Source: Hydractinia symbiolongicarpus
Lineage: Eukaryota > Cnidaria > Hydrozoa > Anthoathecata > Hydractiniidae
DNA: 64,000 bases
Assembly: GCF_029227915.1 (NCBI RefSeq)
Contig: NC_079886.1
Span: 7,936,001 to 8,000,000 of the forward strand
Reading direction: 5' to 3'
The notes under the pieces were generated by a model. It was not told the origin of the DNA. It was given only the letters and a program-made list of their open reading frames with translations, and did no database searches. Positions 54,030 to 64,000 of this stretch are shown one piece after another; position 1 is the stretch's first letter; every line of letters begins with the position of its first letter. The position numbers were made by a program, and so were the translations under genes.

Positions 54030-54047
54030 TTACAAGACTCTTGTAAC
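54030..54047 (+). terminator. hairpin near the right TIR, 3' of the 397-aa gene
   Basis: TTTACAAG-ACT-CTTGTAAC, with the same core as the hairpin at 50023-50049. Confidence 0.45.
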
Positions 54048-54088
54048 AAAAACTGCTTGCGTGTTGTTATTTATGTTTTATTATCATT

Positions 54089-54316
54089 GATGGTATTACC
54101 ACGTACGCTAGAGGTCATTATAGACAGGGTTGAATCCTATCACTGTAATGGGGGGGGGAGTTTGGGGGTGGGGGGGCCAGGGGGACACGGCGGGGATTGG
54201 TGGATTGGGGACAGAAACTCTTCTATCGTTGATTTAACGGGCATGATCTATGATTTGACGTAAAATGGTAAAGTGCTAAGGGATTTTTGTCCTAACATCC
54301 GCATTTTCCTATCTCT
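54089..54316 (-). repeat. right terminal inverted repeat (228 bp)
   Basis: Reverse complement of the left end, with a single copy of the 75-bp unit. It includes GATGGTATTACCACGTACGC, a copy of the PolB 3' coding end that is not attached to a gene here. Confidence 0.92.
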
Positions 54317-55177
54317 ACTTTGATACAATTTATGTAATCTTATTACACGTAATGTTATTCAGTCAATCTTGCGTAATGTGACTACACGGTTCGATGTAAT
54401 AGATGAATGGCAGCAGTTGCTTGTGCAACATAAATCCTATAGCTTAATATAGCTTTAATCGGGGTTATCTATGAAGCACCATAGTAATAAACATTGATGC
54501 TTTGTCTACTTACTACCCAATAAGTACTATTTTTTTAACCTTAGTTATAAGTCGGGACAACGGTTACTATTCATTTTTGAAATTAAGAGGTAAAAAGACT
54601 AAAAACTTCAAAAAGGAGAAAATAGTGTTAAAAATTATGCTTTTGTAAAGAGTTACAATAATGAAGAACCTCATAACTTGCAGGTGATCTGCTTTTATAA
54701 AATGACAGTGTCATTCTTGTAAAGATGAAAGACTTGATTGTTATGAACATATTTGCCTCAGCCTTTTTATTTGGTCTTTTTTGGCTCGTGTATCTTTGTG
54801 GGGCGAGGTAGAGGTGAGAGTGATGTGTCCATGGCCGATAAATTGGGTTGAAACACATCAACCAGAAGAGTTGTTAATGACGTATTTAGTACAAGTACAA
54901 GATATTTGTCTGTGTTATATACACTGACTTTATACTGTGACGAACCTGTCAGCTGAAACATCATTGTTATTTTTTTTTAAAAGTTCGTAAGGCTTCAAAC
55001 ACACACATAAAATTAAAACTAATAAATATCGTTTTTCTTCACGTAAGAACTAAAATATGTATTCAAAATAAATTGAGAATAACCACAGTTATTGTTATTA
55101 AAAGTTTTACAAAGTATATTTTATTCCTAACAGTCTTCTTCTAAAACTACGTCTTCCATTCTCAGCATAATAATTGT
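54317..55177. other. intergenic, no gene seen
   Basis: AT-rich host sequence after the element. Starts with ACTT. Contains the presumed 3' region of the minus-strand MFS gene. Confidence 0.5.
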
Positions 55178-56485
55178 CTATTTCACAATAATCTGGGGTT
55201 CCAAAAAGGATTTACGTCGAATTGACAGTAGTAACACAAACACCAAACATGTAGCAAATGTTACGATGAGAAATAACGTAGAATTACGAACAAGGTATGC
55301 CGATAAAAAACCACCCGACAAACAACCCACCTGTTTTACGACACTTCGAATACTTTCCACATAACTCTTATTTTGTGTGGACACCATTTTAGATAAAATT
55401 ACAATCAAGAAGATCTGTTCACCAATCTCAGCGATGGTTACAGTGCATGCAAATACAACTATAAATATCAATTTACCTGCTCTCTCCATGTTTCCATTTA
55501 TGAGTAACATTTGAGATAAACCTGAAATCAGTATAGCTGCAACACTTATCAAACTGCAATAGTGTATTATGTGCTGTTTCAGTTTTGTTTTTATCAATCC
55601 AACGAGCAGTCCAAATGCTGCGATAGCATACACTTCGTAAAATATTGTAACGTAATAATATGGGAATGATATGGAAGTTATAATTACAACCGGTATTAAA
55701 CGGCAAAACGCAATGTCGTGAAAAGCCACATGAAATGTCAGGAGCATGATAAGCATAATATCAAAGGATTGAAACATTTTCCACAGAACATGATAAAAGG
55801 AACTTCTTTGGTTTGCGTTTTCATCCAGTTCATCTTTTCCTGTTTCAAAGTTATTGTTTTGCTCCTCATAATTGAATTCATTGGATAAATCACTTGCAAG
55901 AAATGTTACAGAAAATTGTGCAAATATATACAAGAAGAACAATATAATTCCAGATATATTTCCGTAAGTAATAGGTATATTAAATATGGAAAATTTCACA
56001 TGTTGCAAAGATGCTGCCAGCAGTGGCCCAAGCAGTAAACCTAAAAAGTACGGAGATACCATGACCGGTATTTTATTTGGCGAAGTTGGGTATAATCTTG
56101 CGATTTCTCCACTTGTTACAGGTCTTGTAATAATGCTAAAACCAAGTAACGTTTGTCCTGCAATTACAAAATACGAGGAATACGGAATTATGTAAAGAAT
56201 GCTGCCAAGCATATTCAAGGAATTGCAAATAAAAAGTATTAGCCTTATTTTCCCAGTTTTATCTGCAAATCTTGCGACAAGCATGGCAAATAGCACAGGT
56301 GGAGCGTAAAATGTCACTGTTGCAAGACCATAAACCAATTCAGGTTGTTTGGTTTGTACCAATGTTGTTAAATATACCCATAGCGTAGCAAAATTTGTCC
56401 CTCTCTCCAATCCGTTTAAGAAAACTTGGTACATGAAAGCCATTAAAGTGTGTCTTCGTTTTCTTTTCCATGTTTCCACATCCAT
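55178..56485 (-). CDS. MFS transporter, MFSD8/CLN7-like
   Basis: 435 residues from the ATG at 56485, in one exon. About 12 hydrophobic segments in two halves of six with a polar central loop (DLSNEFNYEEQ and on). MFS motif A is visible as RFADKTGKIRLI after TM2. A further loop has GEIARLYPTSPNKIPVM, leading to YFLGLLLGPLLAA, comparable to the TM4-TM5 region of MFSD8. The substrate is unknown. If it is MFSD8-like it may act in the endolysosomal membrane. No dileucine or other sorting motif can be judged. Superfamily is sure; the subfamily is a guess. Confidence 0.8.
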   Translation of the reverse strand: MDVETWKRKRRHTLMAFMYQVFLNGLERGTNFATLWVYLTTLVQTKQPELVYGLATVTFYAPPVLFAMLVARFADKTGKIRLILFICNSLNMLGSILYIIPYSSYFVIAGQTLLGFSIITRPVTSGEIARLYPTSPNKIPVMVSPYFLGLLLGPLLAASLQHVKFSIFNIPITYGNISGIILFFLYIFAQFSVTFLASDLSNEFNYEEQNNNFETGKDELDENANQRSSFYHVLWKMFQSFDIMLIMLLTFHVAFHDIAFCRLIPVVIITSISFPYYYVTIFYEVYAIAAFGLLVGLIKTKLKQHIIHYCSLISVAAILISGLSQMLLINGNMERAGKLIFIVVFACTVTIAEIGEQIFLIVILSKMVSTQNKSYVESIRSVVKQVGCLSGGFLSAYLVRNSTLFLIVTFATCLVFVLLLSIRRKSFLEPQIIVK

Positions 56486-58320
56486 AGATTATTGTGTACT
56501 TTTGATTTATCTAAATATATAGCACTATACACACTAAAATCGCTTTTGACCCATTTCTATATTGGATGTCTATATTGAAAAAAATACCTAAAAAGATATT
56601 TGATAGTAAGTAATTATAATATACTAACACCAGTATAGTAGTCAACAATGACTTCCATAATGTGTCAAAGAAATTCCCTTTAAGTTTGTTTAGCCGTTAC
56701 TTTTATTTCTAAGAGTATGAGGGTGAAGGTGGTGAATGAGACATCAGGATTGGAAGGGTCTTTGATGGCGTAATCAAGGCGCAGAGACCGATACAGGTGG
56801 ACTACCTTAGTTTTTAAAAGCTACAAGTCGATTGCAATAGCTCCAGCTCTGATAAATGGTCGCGTAGAATTTAAGTCTTGTTTTGCTACCATTTTAAAAA
56901 TGAATGTAAATGTTATTTTTTTATATAGCCCCCTTTCCCCAATATTAAAATTGTGGTTACAGCACATTAGCATACAACTGAAATCACAGCCAATCAATTC
57001 GTTTTTTTATCCGAGGTTGTACCTAGCTGGGTCAAAAGAGTTTCTTTTCACAGAAAACTTTGTAACCCCACCTTGTCACAGGTGTCACAATTCCCGATGT
57101 TTTTGCGATAGAATGTTCTTTTCATATATTTCTGCGATTGTTTCTGAAACGCTCTTTGTATTCAATTAGTGACAAATAGATGACAGTTACAGCACACGTC
57201 TTTTCCAGTTTATACTTTTTCTGTATCAGGTGCTTTATCAAATTTGCTAGAGTTGAAAACAAAACTTCAAATGATTATGTGCAATAAAATGGACTGAAAG
57301 TGATTTTGTGATAGCAAAACAAAACAAATGCAAGTTTTTCTTTGTTTACCTCATTTCGCATGTTGTTAAATTGTTAAAAATTATATTTTTTATTATGATC
57401 TTGTTTTACTGGGATTTAAATTGTCATGAATTGGTTGGTGACATGAATACAGAGAAATGTTTTCATCAGTATTATAACCTTTCAAATACAATGTAGGTAA
57501 AGGGCTTGCATTTGTCGGTTTTGTAAATTCACAATGATTTGAACACATTACATGATGTTTTTTTAACACAAAATACTTTCTATTATAAGCGGACACGCTT
57601 CACTTAGTATACCACTTTGGGTTTCTATAAGTGTAAACACGTATCTCTAAATCCACACTAAATGCAGTGATGTGTGGCTTAATGACATATTTTTCTGAAT
57701 ATTTACGAGCATTGTTACATGCTCTTACAACGCAAAGATCATTAATTACCATAACGATAATTATTTCTTAATAAAAACAACAGAACAACAGTAAACATTA
57801 AAATTGGCCACCTTGACTTAAGGTTTGTTTTTATTTAAGATACACAGATTTTCCCATACTGCATTGCGAAGTCATGATTTTTTAAACGTAGCATTATCAG
57901 TAAAATAGTCTATTAGTTATTTGACGTCAACCAATACGTTAAACAAGATTGTTAAACCATTTCAATTTTAAGTTTGCGGTCAAATAACTTGGACACAGGT
58001 TTGAAAATTGACGTTATCTCCTGCGTGAGTAACTAGGGGCCACGAAGAACCAAATTGGGTAAGTTTCCCAAGGCTGGGTCATACAATTCCTTTTGGTACA
58101 AACGGGTTAACGGCGCTATCAAAATACCTTTAAACCCCAATATCTTTTTAATCATTCGTCAAAAATATATGATCTAATGCATTTCTTGATTGACGTTCAA
58201 GCTCTATTCAATAGAGGCAACAAATATACAAACTTCTAAAAAAAAAAGGTTCGTATATTGACGGGTCTTTACTGACGGTAACAAAACCTTTAAATCCGTA
58301 TACCTTCTAAACCGTAAAAT
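56486..58320. other. intergenic, no supported gene
   Basis: AT-rich. It includes a copy of the dispersed repeat at 58095-58215. Short ORFs near 56.9 and 57.3 kb lack support. Confidence 0.5.
58095..58215 (+). repeat. dispersed repeat family, copy
   Basis: CTTTAAACCCCAATATCTTT, TCGTCAAAAATATATGATC, and CAAGCTCTATTCAATAGAGG match 31116-31230 and 60050-60215 in order. Confidence 0.5.
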
Positions 58321-58548
58321 CGACTGATAGCCTTGTGGTAGAGCGTTCGCTTCCAGTGCGGGAGGTCTTGGGTTCAAGCCCCTGCCGAGTCATGCCAGAT
58401 CCTATAAAAGTGTGAATCTATCCTTTCTGCTTAGCGTTCAGCATGAGAATAGGATTGATATCTTAGGCAGTTGTCCAGTTGAGCGATTGCTGTGCTTGCA
58501 CGACTTTTGTAGCTTAAATGGAAGCTTTAAATGCGCTAGGACCCCTAG
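58321..58548 (+). mobile_element. tRNA-derived SINE, copy 2
   Basis: CGACTGATAGCCTTGTGGTA (A-box region), GTGCGGGAGGTCTTGGGTTC with B-box GGTTCAAGCCC, then the same body as 5539-5718 (GAGCGATTGCTGTGCTTGC). It has a 45-bp internal segment absent from the other copy and ends TTTAAATGCGCTAGGACCC. Opposite orientation to copy 1. Confidence 0.75.
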
Positions 58549-59301
58549 GCTTAAATTTTTTTAAAAAAGCGAAGTTTAAAAATCATGCTTATTTCCCTTA
58601 TAAAAGCCTTAAATTTTCCATTTTGAAATTTTTGATAAACCAGACAAGAAAACCGCATTTTTATGTTCTCCGTAACGATGTAAATACAACTAAACCAAAA
58701 CACTCCTTCGTAAACAAAAATGTGCAAATATGGATTTAAGTTCTAGTAAGATATTTGTTAATTGTTACACCTTTTTAGTGCCATATACTCACGCCACCAT
58801 TCGTCCAGTCAGCAATTGCAAAAAATTAGTCCAATATTTTACTACTTTTGAAAATGGGGTGCATATATAACAACGTACATAAATAACTCACCTTTCAGTA
58901 GGTTTTCTGGTATTAATCTACATGATGTATTTAGCCAAGAAAGAATTTAAATAAGTTTGGTGTTGTAAAATAAGTAATAATTTTATCTAGATGTCATGCG
59001 TTCAGTACATTCTATTTTAATAAAGTTTAAACATTTAGTTCTAATAAACTACAATCACTCAGGTGAGCATAACATTTTTTTCTACCGTTTCTGAATCCGT
59101 CAAAGTTTAATCATGACTTTTTTTAGTACCTAAAGTTTAATTATATAACTATTAAAAACCCCTTGCCAACAAATAACCTGTCATTATTATTACTTGATTG
59201 TCTTTTTGTAAGTTGAATACTGTACATGCGTTTTGTCTCATTTGTTAACTTTTCTGACGTTACGGCAACAGCGTCAATAACATTAATTTAACATAAATAT
59301 G
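58549..59301. other. intergenic, no gene seen
   Basis: AT-rich, no coding region supported. Confidence 0.5.
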
Positions 59302-59883
59302 CAGTATTCTCGCCAATTACGGACATTCTAAAAGGCGGACCCCTTTAATTAGCGGAAACTTTGGTCATTCACCGGCTGTTTTTTAGTCAAAGTCTCATAA
59401 AAAACTTTCCAAAAAGCGGACTCGTAATTAGCGGACACTCTCATTAGCGGACAATATTTTTTTGCACCAAAGAGTAAATATGGCTTTTTTTCTCTCCAAT
59501 TAGGGGACAAAAAAAACAAAAAACTAAGCAATCTCAGAAAAGAGTAAAGAGAAACTCTTTCCTTCAATATGGAGGGACTACAGATTGTGAAAATAAATAG
59601 CAGAAAACACCAATTAATTAAAGACTTTTTAAAATAAAATATTTAGCCATCCATTATTTGTTAAAATTTGTTTATAAAACTTTAAAGATCTGAAAGTTTA
59701 AAAGTTTGGTTCGTTATCATTATGTTAATATTATATTATCATTTGTTATTTTTGCTTTGTGATATAAAAATCGGCTTTAATTTCTAATTTGTGGCTTAAA
59801 ATGAAGACTTTTCAAAAGGCGGATCCAATCAGCGGACACTTTCGTCATACACCGATAGTGTCCGCTAACTGGAGAGTATACTG
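59302..59883. mobile_element. Tigger/Tc1-type MITE (about 580 bp)
   Basis: The left end CAGTATTCTCGCCAATTACGG pairs with the right-end reverse complement CAGTATACTCTCCAGTTAGC, and the right end is followed by TA. Several subterminal AATTAGCGGACA copies lie just inside. No transposase; the minus-strand ORF at 59349-59567 is probably spurious. Confidence 0.7.
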
Positions 59884-60049
59884 TATCTTATTTTAAATTC
59901 ATGAAGCTATTACATTGCAGTTATAACTTTGAGGCTAAAAATAACTTGTAAACAAGGTCGTGACGTTAGTTATTTTTCACCGTGCATGTAACTACCACCC
60001 TGGTTAAGTTTTCAGATCTTAAATCCCTAAATCCTTTTCGGAACACGCG

Positions 60050-60215
60050 GTTAATGACAAGGCGGTCATCAAGCAACCTCTAAAAATCAATATCTCTGTA
60101 ACAGCAAAATTTCTAAACCTTTGTATGTCGTGAGGTGTTCGTTGAAAACATAGGATCCTACACATTATTTTGATCAAAATTTTAAGCTCTACACAATAGA
60201 AGCAACGGGTAAACC
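60050..60215 (+). repeat. dispersed repeat family, best copy
   Basis: CAATATCTCTGTAACAGC, then CCTACACATTATTTTGATCA and AAGCTCTACACAATAGAAGC. Partial matches at 31.1, 31.9, 58.1 and 63.9 kb. Confidence 0.5.
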
Positions 60216-62788
60216 AACCTCGTCCCTAGACCTCTTTTCTCACTCTTTAATTTTTGGAATGGCGTTCATGGAAGAAGCTTGCCAGCAGCTGATTAAAATA
60301 ATCATCTCTGGTTGTCAGTTTTAAGGTTGTCTTACCCATTGATTGTTTAAAAATTTGATATTTTAAGGGCGATTGTTTATAAAAAATGTGTTATAGATGA
60401 TAAAAACAAATATAGTAAACTGAAATCATATTATTTTAGGTGTGTATATATAAAATTAATTCACCCGAATGTTATTTGTAAGTATAGTTTGGGATGTGTC
60501 TTATCCACCTGACTGTATGAAGCGTATTTGAACAAAAGAACTTACTCATACGAAAACTAATACAAAAACTTTAATAATATTTTTGAAAAGCTGCTCTGAC
60601 GTTATATTGATGCTACCTTATTTAGTTCTATTCAAATGAATATTTAAGAAAATAACATTCGTTTTTTGGAGAAATGTTTAGTACAGCAAATAATTGTGAA
60701 TAAACTTTCAAATCTTTTGCTACCTCTTTTCATGCGGCTTTATTGTGCTCACGCGTCCTCTCGAACTTTGAAATTCATAATGGCTGCATAAATGACGTCA
60801 CAGAGATCAAAGAATCATAGGTTGACTTCTACGCTGACTGAACGTCCATGAGTTCGCTTGATATGTTTCGAAGATTAAATGTTAATCAAAGATCGACGAT
60901 TCAGAGCTAAAAACACTTTTTTGTCTTTAATTTTGCACAATGCGGAATATATGCTCTAGTTCGAAACCAACAAATTATAGTAAATACTGCAATAATTATG
61001 TCTTCTTTAGATGAGTTAGAATCATGAAGATTTTAACGTTGTACTTGGGTTCCAGTTTGACTTAAAACGAAGCGGGATTTATCCGATTCATTGTGGGTAA
61101 TCACAGTGATAGCAATGAAGAAAGAGCAGAGCTAACCTTATCACTACGTGTAATTGCACCAGTTGCAATCAAGGGACCACAAGTATGTGTTTTTGCTGTC
61201 ATAAACAAGAATCAATATAGATAACCTACAAGGTGTCTACGTTTCAGCGGCATGTACGTAACCTTATATTTGCCTATGTTGATTATTAAGTTATTCAAAA
61301 ATATTTTCTTTAACATTTCTTTCTTCACCTTTTCCGCTACAAAGCGCTTGGAGCATCAAAAAATCCTTGCATTCCATAATTGCGCTAACAGCAGGGTTCT
61401 GTTTGCGTTTCGGCAACTTACTGCTCCTCAAACACCAAGATCACATACATGAAAATCAACATGGATTTTTGGAGAACTTCCTGCTTTATATTTATCCTTT
61501 GGCAGTTAAAAAAATAAAAAAAATGTTTTTTTTCCTCTGTATTTTTAATATTCTATTTTCAAGATTCTTACAATTAAAAACGCATTAGATCGGCATGTGA
61601 AAAATAATTAGACAAGTCATCTTATTATCCTAAGTAGCAACAGAATAATAAATAATAGTTACCAATGCCACCAACATATGCCACCGACATATGGCCTATA
61701 AATAAAAACCTTAATAAGCGCAATTCCTTACAATAAAATGGCAGGAGCAAGTAGAAAGCATTAAGCCTCATTACCAAGCCCCTAATTGAGGAGCATGATG
61801 GTAATAATAATTATTGTACATTTATATTATTATTTACAAGGGCATATAAATATATATTTATATAAATAAGTCGCCTTAATTAATTAGTAATTTCTATACA
61901 CTTTTACATACAAACATCAATATTTTCTTTTGTATTAAAAATATTTGCTTAGATTATTATTATTATCACAAACTGCTAACTTAATGTAAAGTTGCTTTTG
62001 ACATACCTAGTATTATATTGTTGAATAGATGAAAATTGTTTAGAAAAATTATTTGGCAGTAGTCTACTTTTGAACATGAACAACAACACTTGATTTAAAT
62101 CGAATGTATTCAGTACATCAATCTTGCAAAGCAGTGGTTCAGCAAAAGTATATGATATCTGTCTACACCAAGAATTTTTCTACGTACATGTTTTTGTTTA
62201 CTGTATTCTTTTTGCAATTTACTGCTATTAGTACTTACCCATGCGATATCGCAATGCGATAGGTAGCTATGAAAGAAGGAGAAATATAAATTACGTAAAC
62301 AATGGAGGTTTAGATATTGTTTAGCTTAATAAATTAAACCGATATTTTTTACAACTTTATTTTCAATCACAAGAATATGAGACTTTCAGGACAACATTTC
62401 GTCTAGAAGTACTACTAGAAACATGTATTGTACTTTCTCTTAATGTCAATGCCTTTTATTTTTAAATCTGGAAGCTTTAACATTTAACGAAAGTAGCTCT
62501 TTCTTCCTCCAAGGTTGGCTTTAAACTACTTTTCTACCTCTCCTTGTTTCTTGTTAAAAATTTTTATGTCAATGTGGAAATAAACAGAATGCTATCATTA
62601 ACAAATAAAATAAAGCAAACCAGCCGTATCTGCAAGAAGTTCAACAGCGTATTACTAAATTTATCCCTTTCCTCTACAGGGGTTATTAGCGTTAGTTCTC
62701 GTGCAGAAAAAGGGCATACGGGGAAATTGGGACCCGGAATTCTGGGACCCAAACCCGAGACGCAGGTCAAATTTTTAAAATTGGAATA

Positions 62789-62824
62789 TTATCAAGACCA
62801 GAATTATTATTCTGGTCTTGATAA
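62789..62824. repeat. perfect 16-bp inverted repeat
   Basis: TTATCAAGACCAGAAT-TATT-ATTCTGGTCTTGATAA. No mismatch; loop of four bases. No gene next to it. Confidence 0.9.
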
Positions 62825-64000
62825 GACCAGGTGTTCCATTTAGAGTGTGCATCTATAGTTATCACTTGGTATAACAACATGTCTCCTTCGTAAAGATGTA
62901 AAAAATATAAATGAAAAGCCCTTGCAGGCTAAAAGATTTCGAATACTTGTTGGTGTGCAATTTTGTTCCTTATAACTTTTAAGGTCGCCAGTAGCCTGTC
63001 ATCTGAAATATATTATCCCATGGTATTATTAGTAGAACTTGCTTCGTGTAGTTTTCATGTGTCATATAGTACGTGAGATACAGGCTAGAACAAGAGTCAT
63101 AGGTTTAAGTAGACTAAAGCGGTAAAAGAAATGCAAGCCGATCAGACTCCAGGATCAGATACTTGTAAAAACATTTCGTCTGGTCCCAGCGACCAGGCGA
63201 AAAAGTAGGATCCAATCCTATCCCAGCGCCGTTTGCCACGCGCCAACCAAACAAATTGCTTGAATTTTTGGAGGTTTTTATTTTTGATTTATTCCAACCT
63301 GTTTTTAAAATTATTTTTATGTTATTAGTATATCTTTAAACATTTATAGTGCATTTATATGTTTTATATATTTTTTAGAAATACTAGTTGGGGCCCGGCG
63401 TCGGATGACGGATGTAGTCCTACAGAAGAACTTCATTAGTACCTTTTTTGTTGGTCACCCCCTTCATGAATATATACGCCATACTGAATACTGAAAATGT
63501 TTTATTACCTGCGACATGACTAAAATCGTTATAAGATATCTAAGACTTGACTATAAAGTTCCTACAAGCTTAAAACCAAAAAACATCCTGCAAGTTTAAA
63601 AACAAAAAAAGAAATAGAAGTAGGCGAAAGAAACAAAAAGGTTATGACTACGTTCATCGATTTAGAATTAACAAAAGAGACTAAATCTAAAATTCGGTGC
63701 CGTGGTAATAATATTTAGACTAGCCGGGGGACCCGGAATCGAAACGCTGGGTTAAGTCACTGTGTTCCCGGCGTTTAACGCCCGGAAGAGCGATTAATAA
63801 GAATTGTAAACTGTGCCGCACATTCAGGTGCAGCGTTTTAGTATAGTATGTCATAAATCGGCCGAGGCGCAGAACGTATGATGTTTCCGTGTATGCGAAC
63901 ACATATGATCCTATACATTATTTTTATCAGCGTTTCAATCTGTACGCATTACAGGTAACAGATAAACTACATTTCACCAATTTTTTTTGTATATGCACTG

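Larger units (their letters stand above)
40901..54316. mobile_element. integrated Polinton/Maverick-like DNA virus, 13.4 kb, no integrase found
   Basis: Boundaries are set by inverted repeats starting AGAGATAGGAAAATGCGG on the left and the reverse complement on the right. Both are immediately flanked by ACTT (40897-40900 and 54317-54320). Polintons usually make 6-bp duplications, so the 4-bp flank is either this family's habit or chance. Contents: protein-primed PolB, packaging ATPase, capsid protein, penton candidate and small virion genes, closely packed on both strands. By eye the base composition is clearly less AT-rich than the flanks. No retroviral-type integrase, tyrosine recombinase, adenain-like protease or helicase is found, and there is little unexplained space. 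At least four genes show a frame change, so this copy is probably not intact. Confidence 0.9.
59884..64000. other. intergenic to window end, no supported gene
   Basis: Contains dispersed repeat copies (60050-60215 and part at 63890-63955), a perfect hairpin (62789-62824), and unsupported short ORFs. CATATGCCACC-type short repeats near 61670. Confidence 0.5.

Noticed and set aside
54024-54263. 79-codon ORF over the right TIR
   Set aside because: Contains the orphan copy of the polymerase end in a different frame and a G-run translation; not a gene.
40895-54322. 6-bp target duplication typical of Polintons
   Set aside because: TGACTT on the left and ACTTTG on the right share only ACTT.

Overview
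The window reads as AT-rich animal nuclear DNA, most likely from a cnidarian. Supporting this are GT-AG introns, single-exon class A GPCR genes, a CUB/serine-protease-homologue gene, tRNA-derived SINEs, Tigger-like DNA transposons, and one complete integrated Polinton/Maverick-like DNA virus of a type I associate with cnidarian genomes. The species assignment is inference; I could run no search.

Layout. 1-2216: 3' part of a PGAP1-like GPI-inositol deacylase gene. 2.2-12.5 kb: mostly non-coding, with MITEs, a SINE and a degenerate acidic repeat ORF. 12.6-13.8 kb: orphan class A GPCR. 14.5-20.8 kb, minus strand: a nine-exon secreted gene (signal peptide, four CUB domains, S1 domain) whose catalytic serine is replaced by glycine. 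21.5-24.4 kb: a pogo/Tigger-like transposon with a frameshifted transposase carrying two N-terminal PCNA-binding-like (PIP) motifs, and a divergent HIRAN-like passenger gene. A degraded relative of that passenger lies in a different Tigger-type MITE at 7.7-8.4 kb. 27.4-28.6 kb and 38.5-39.8 kb: two closely related melatonin-receptor-like GPCRs in opposite orientation, separated by repeats that include a 14-bp minisatellite with a 308-bp higher-order period. 55.2-56.5 kb: an MFS transporter.

The most unusual region is 40901-54316, a 13.4-kb Polinton-like element bounded by long terminal inverted repeats and flanked by ACTT. It encodes a protein-primed family B DNA polymerase, an FtsK/HerA-type packaging ATPase, a probable double-jelly-roll major capsid protein, a probable penton, a large conserved protein, several small virion or membrane proteins, a SAP-domain protein continuous in design with the polymerase, and a SAP-RING protein. 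The RING has the exact eight-ligand spacing of MDM2. I find no integrase, tyrosine recombinase or adenain-like protease. Four genes carry single frame changes, so this copy is either decaying or contains assembly indels. Hairpins with related stems sit at the 3' ends of several of its genes, and the polymerase 3' end lies inside the terminal repeat.

How the element genes fit together: the left half (minus strand) is replication and host interaction (PolB, SAP, RING, two small genes). The middle and right hold the virion genes (coiled-coil/membrane protein, small membrane proteins, ATPase, MCP, penton, 397-aa conserved protein). Transcription units converge or diverge at the hairpins and short tandem repeats.
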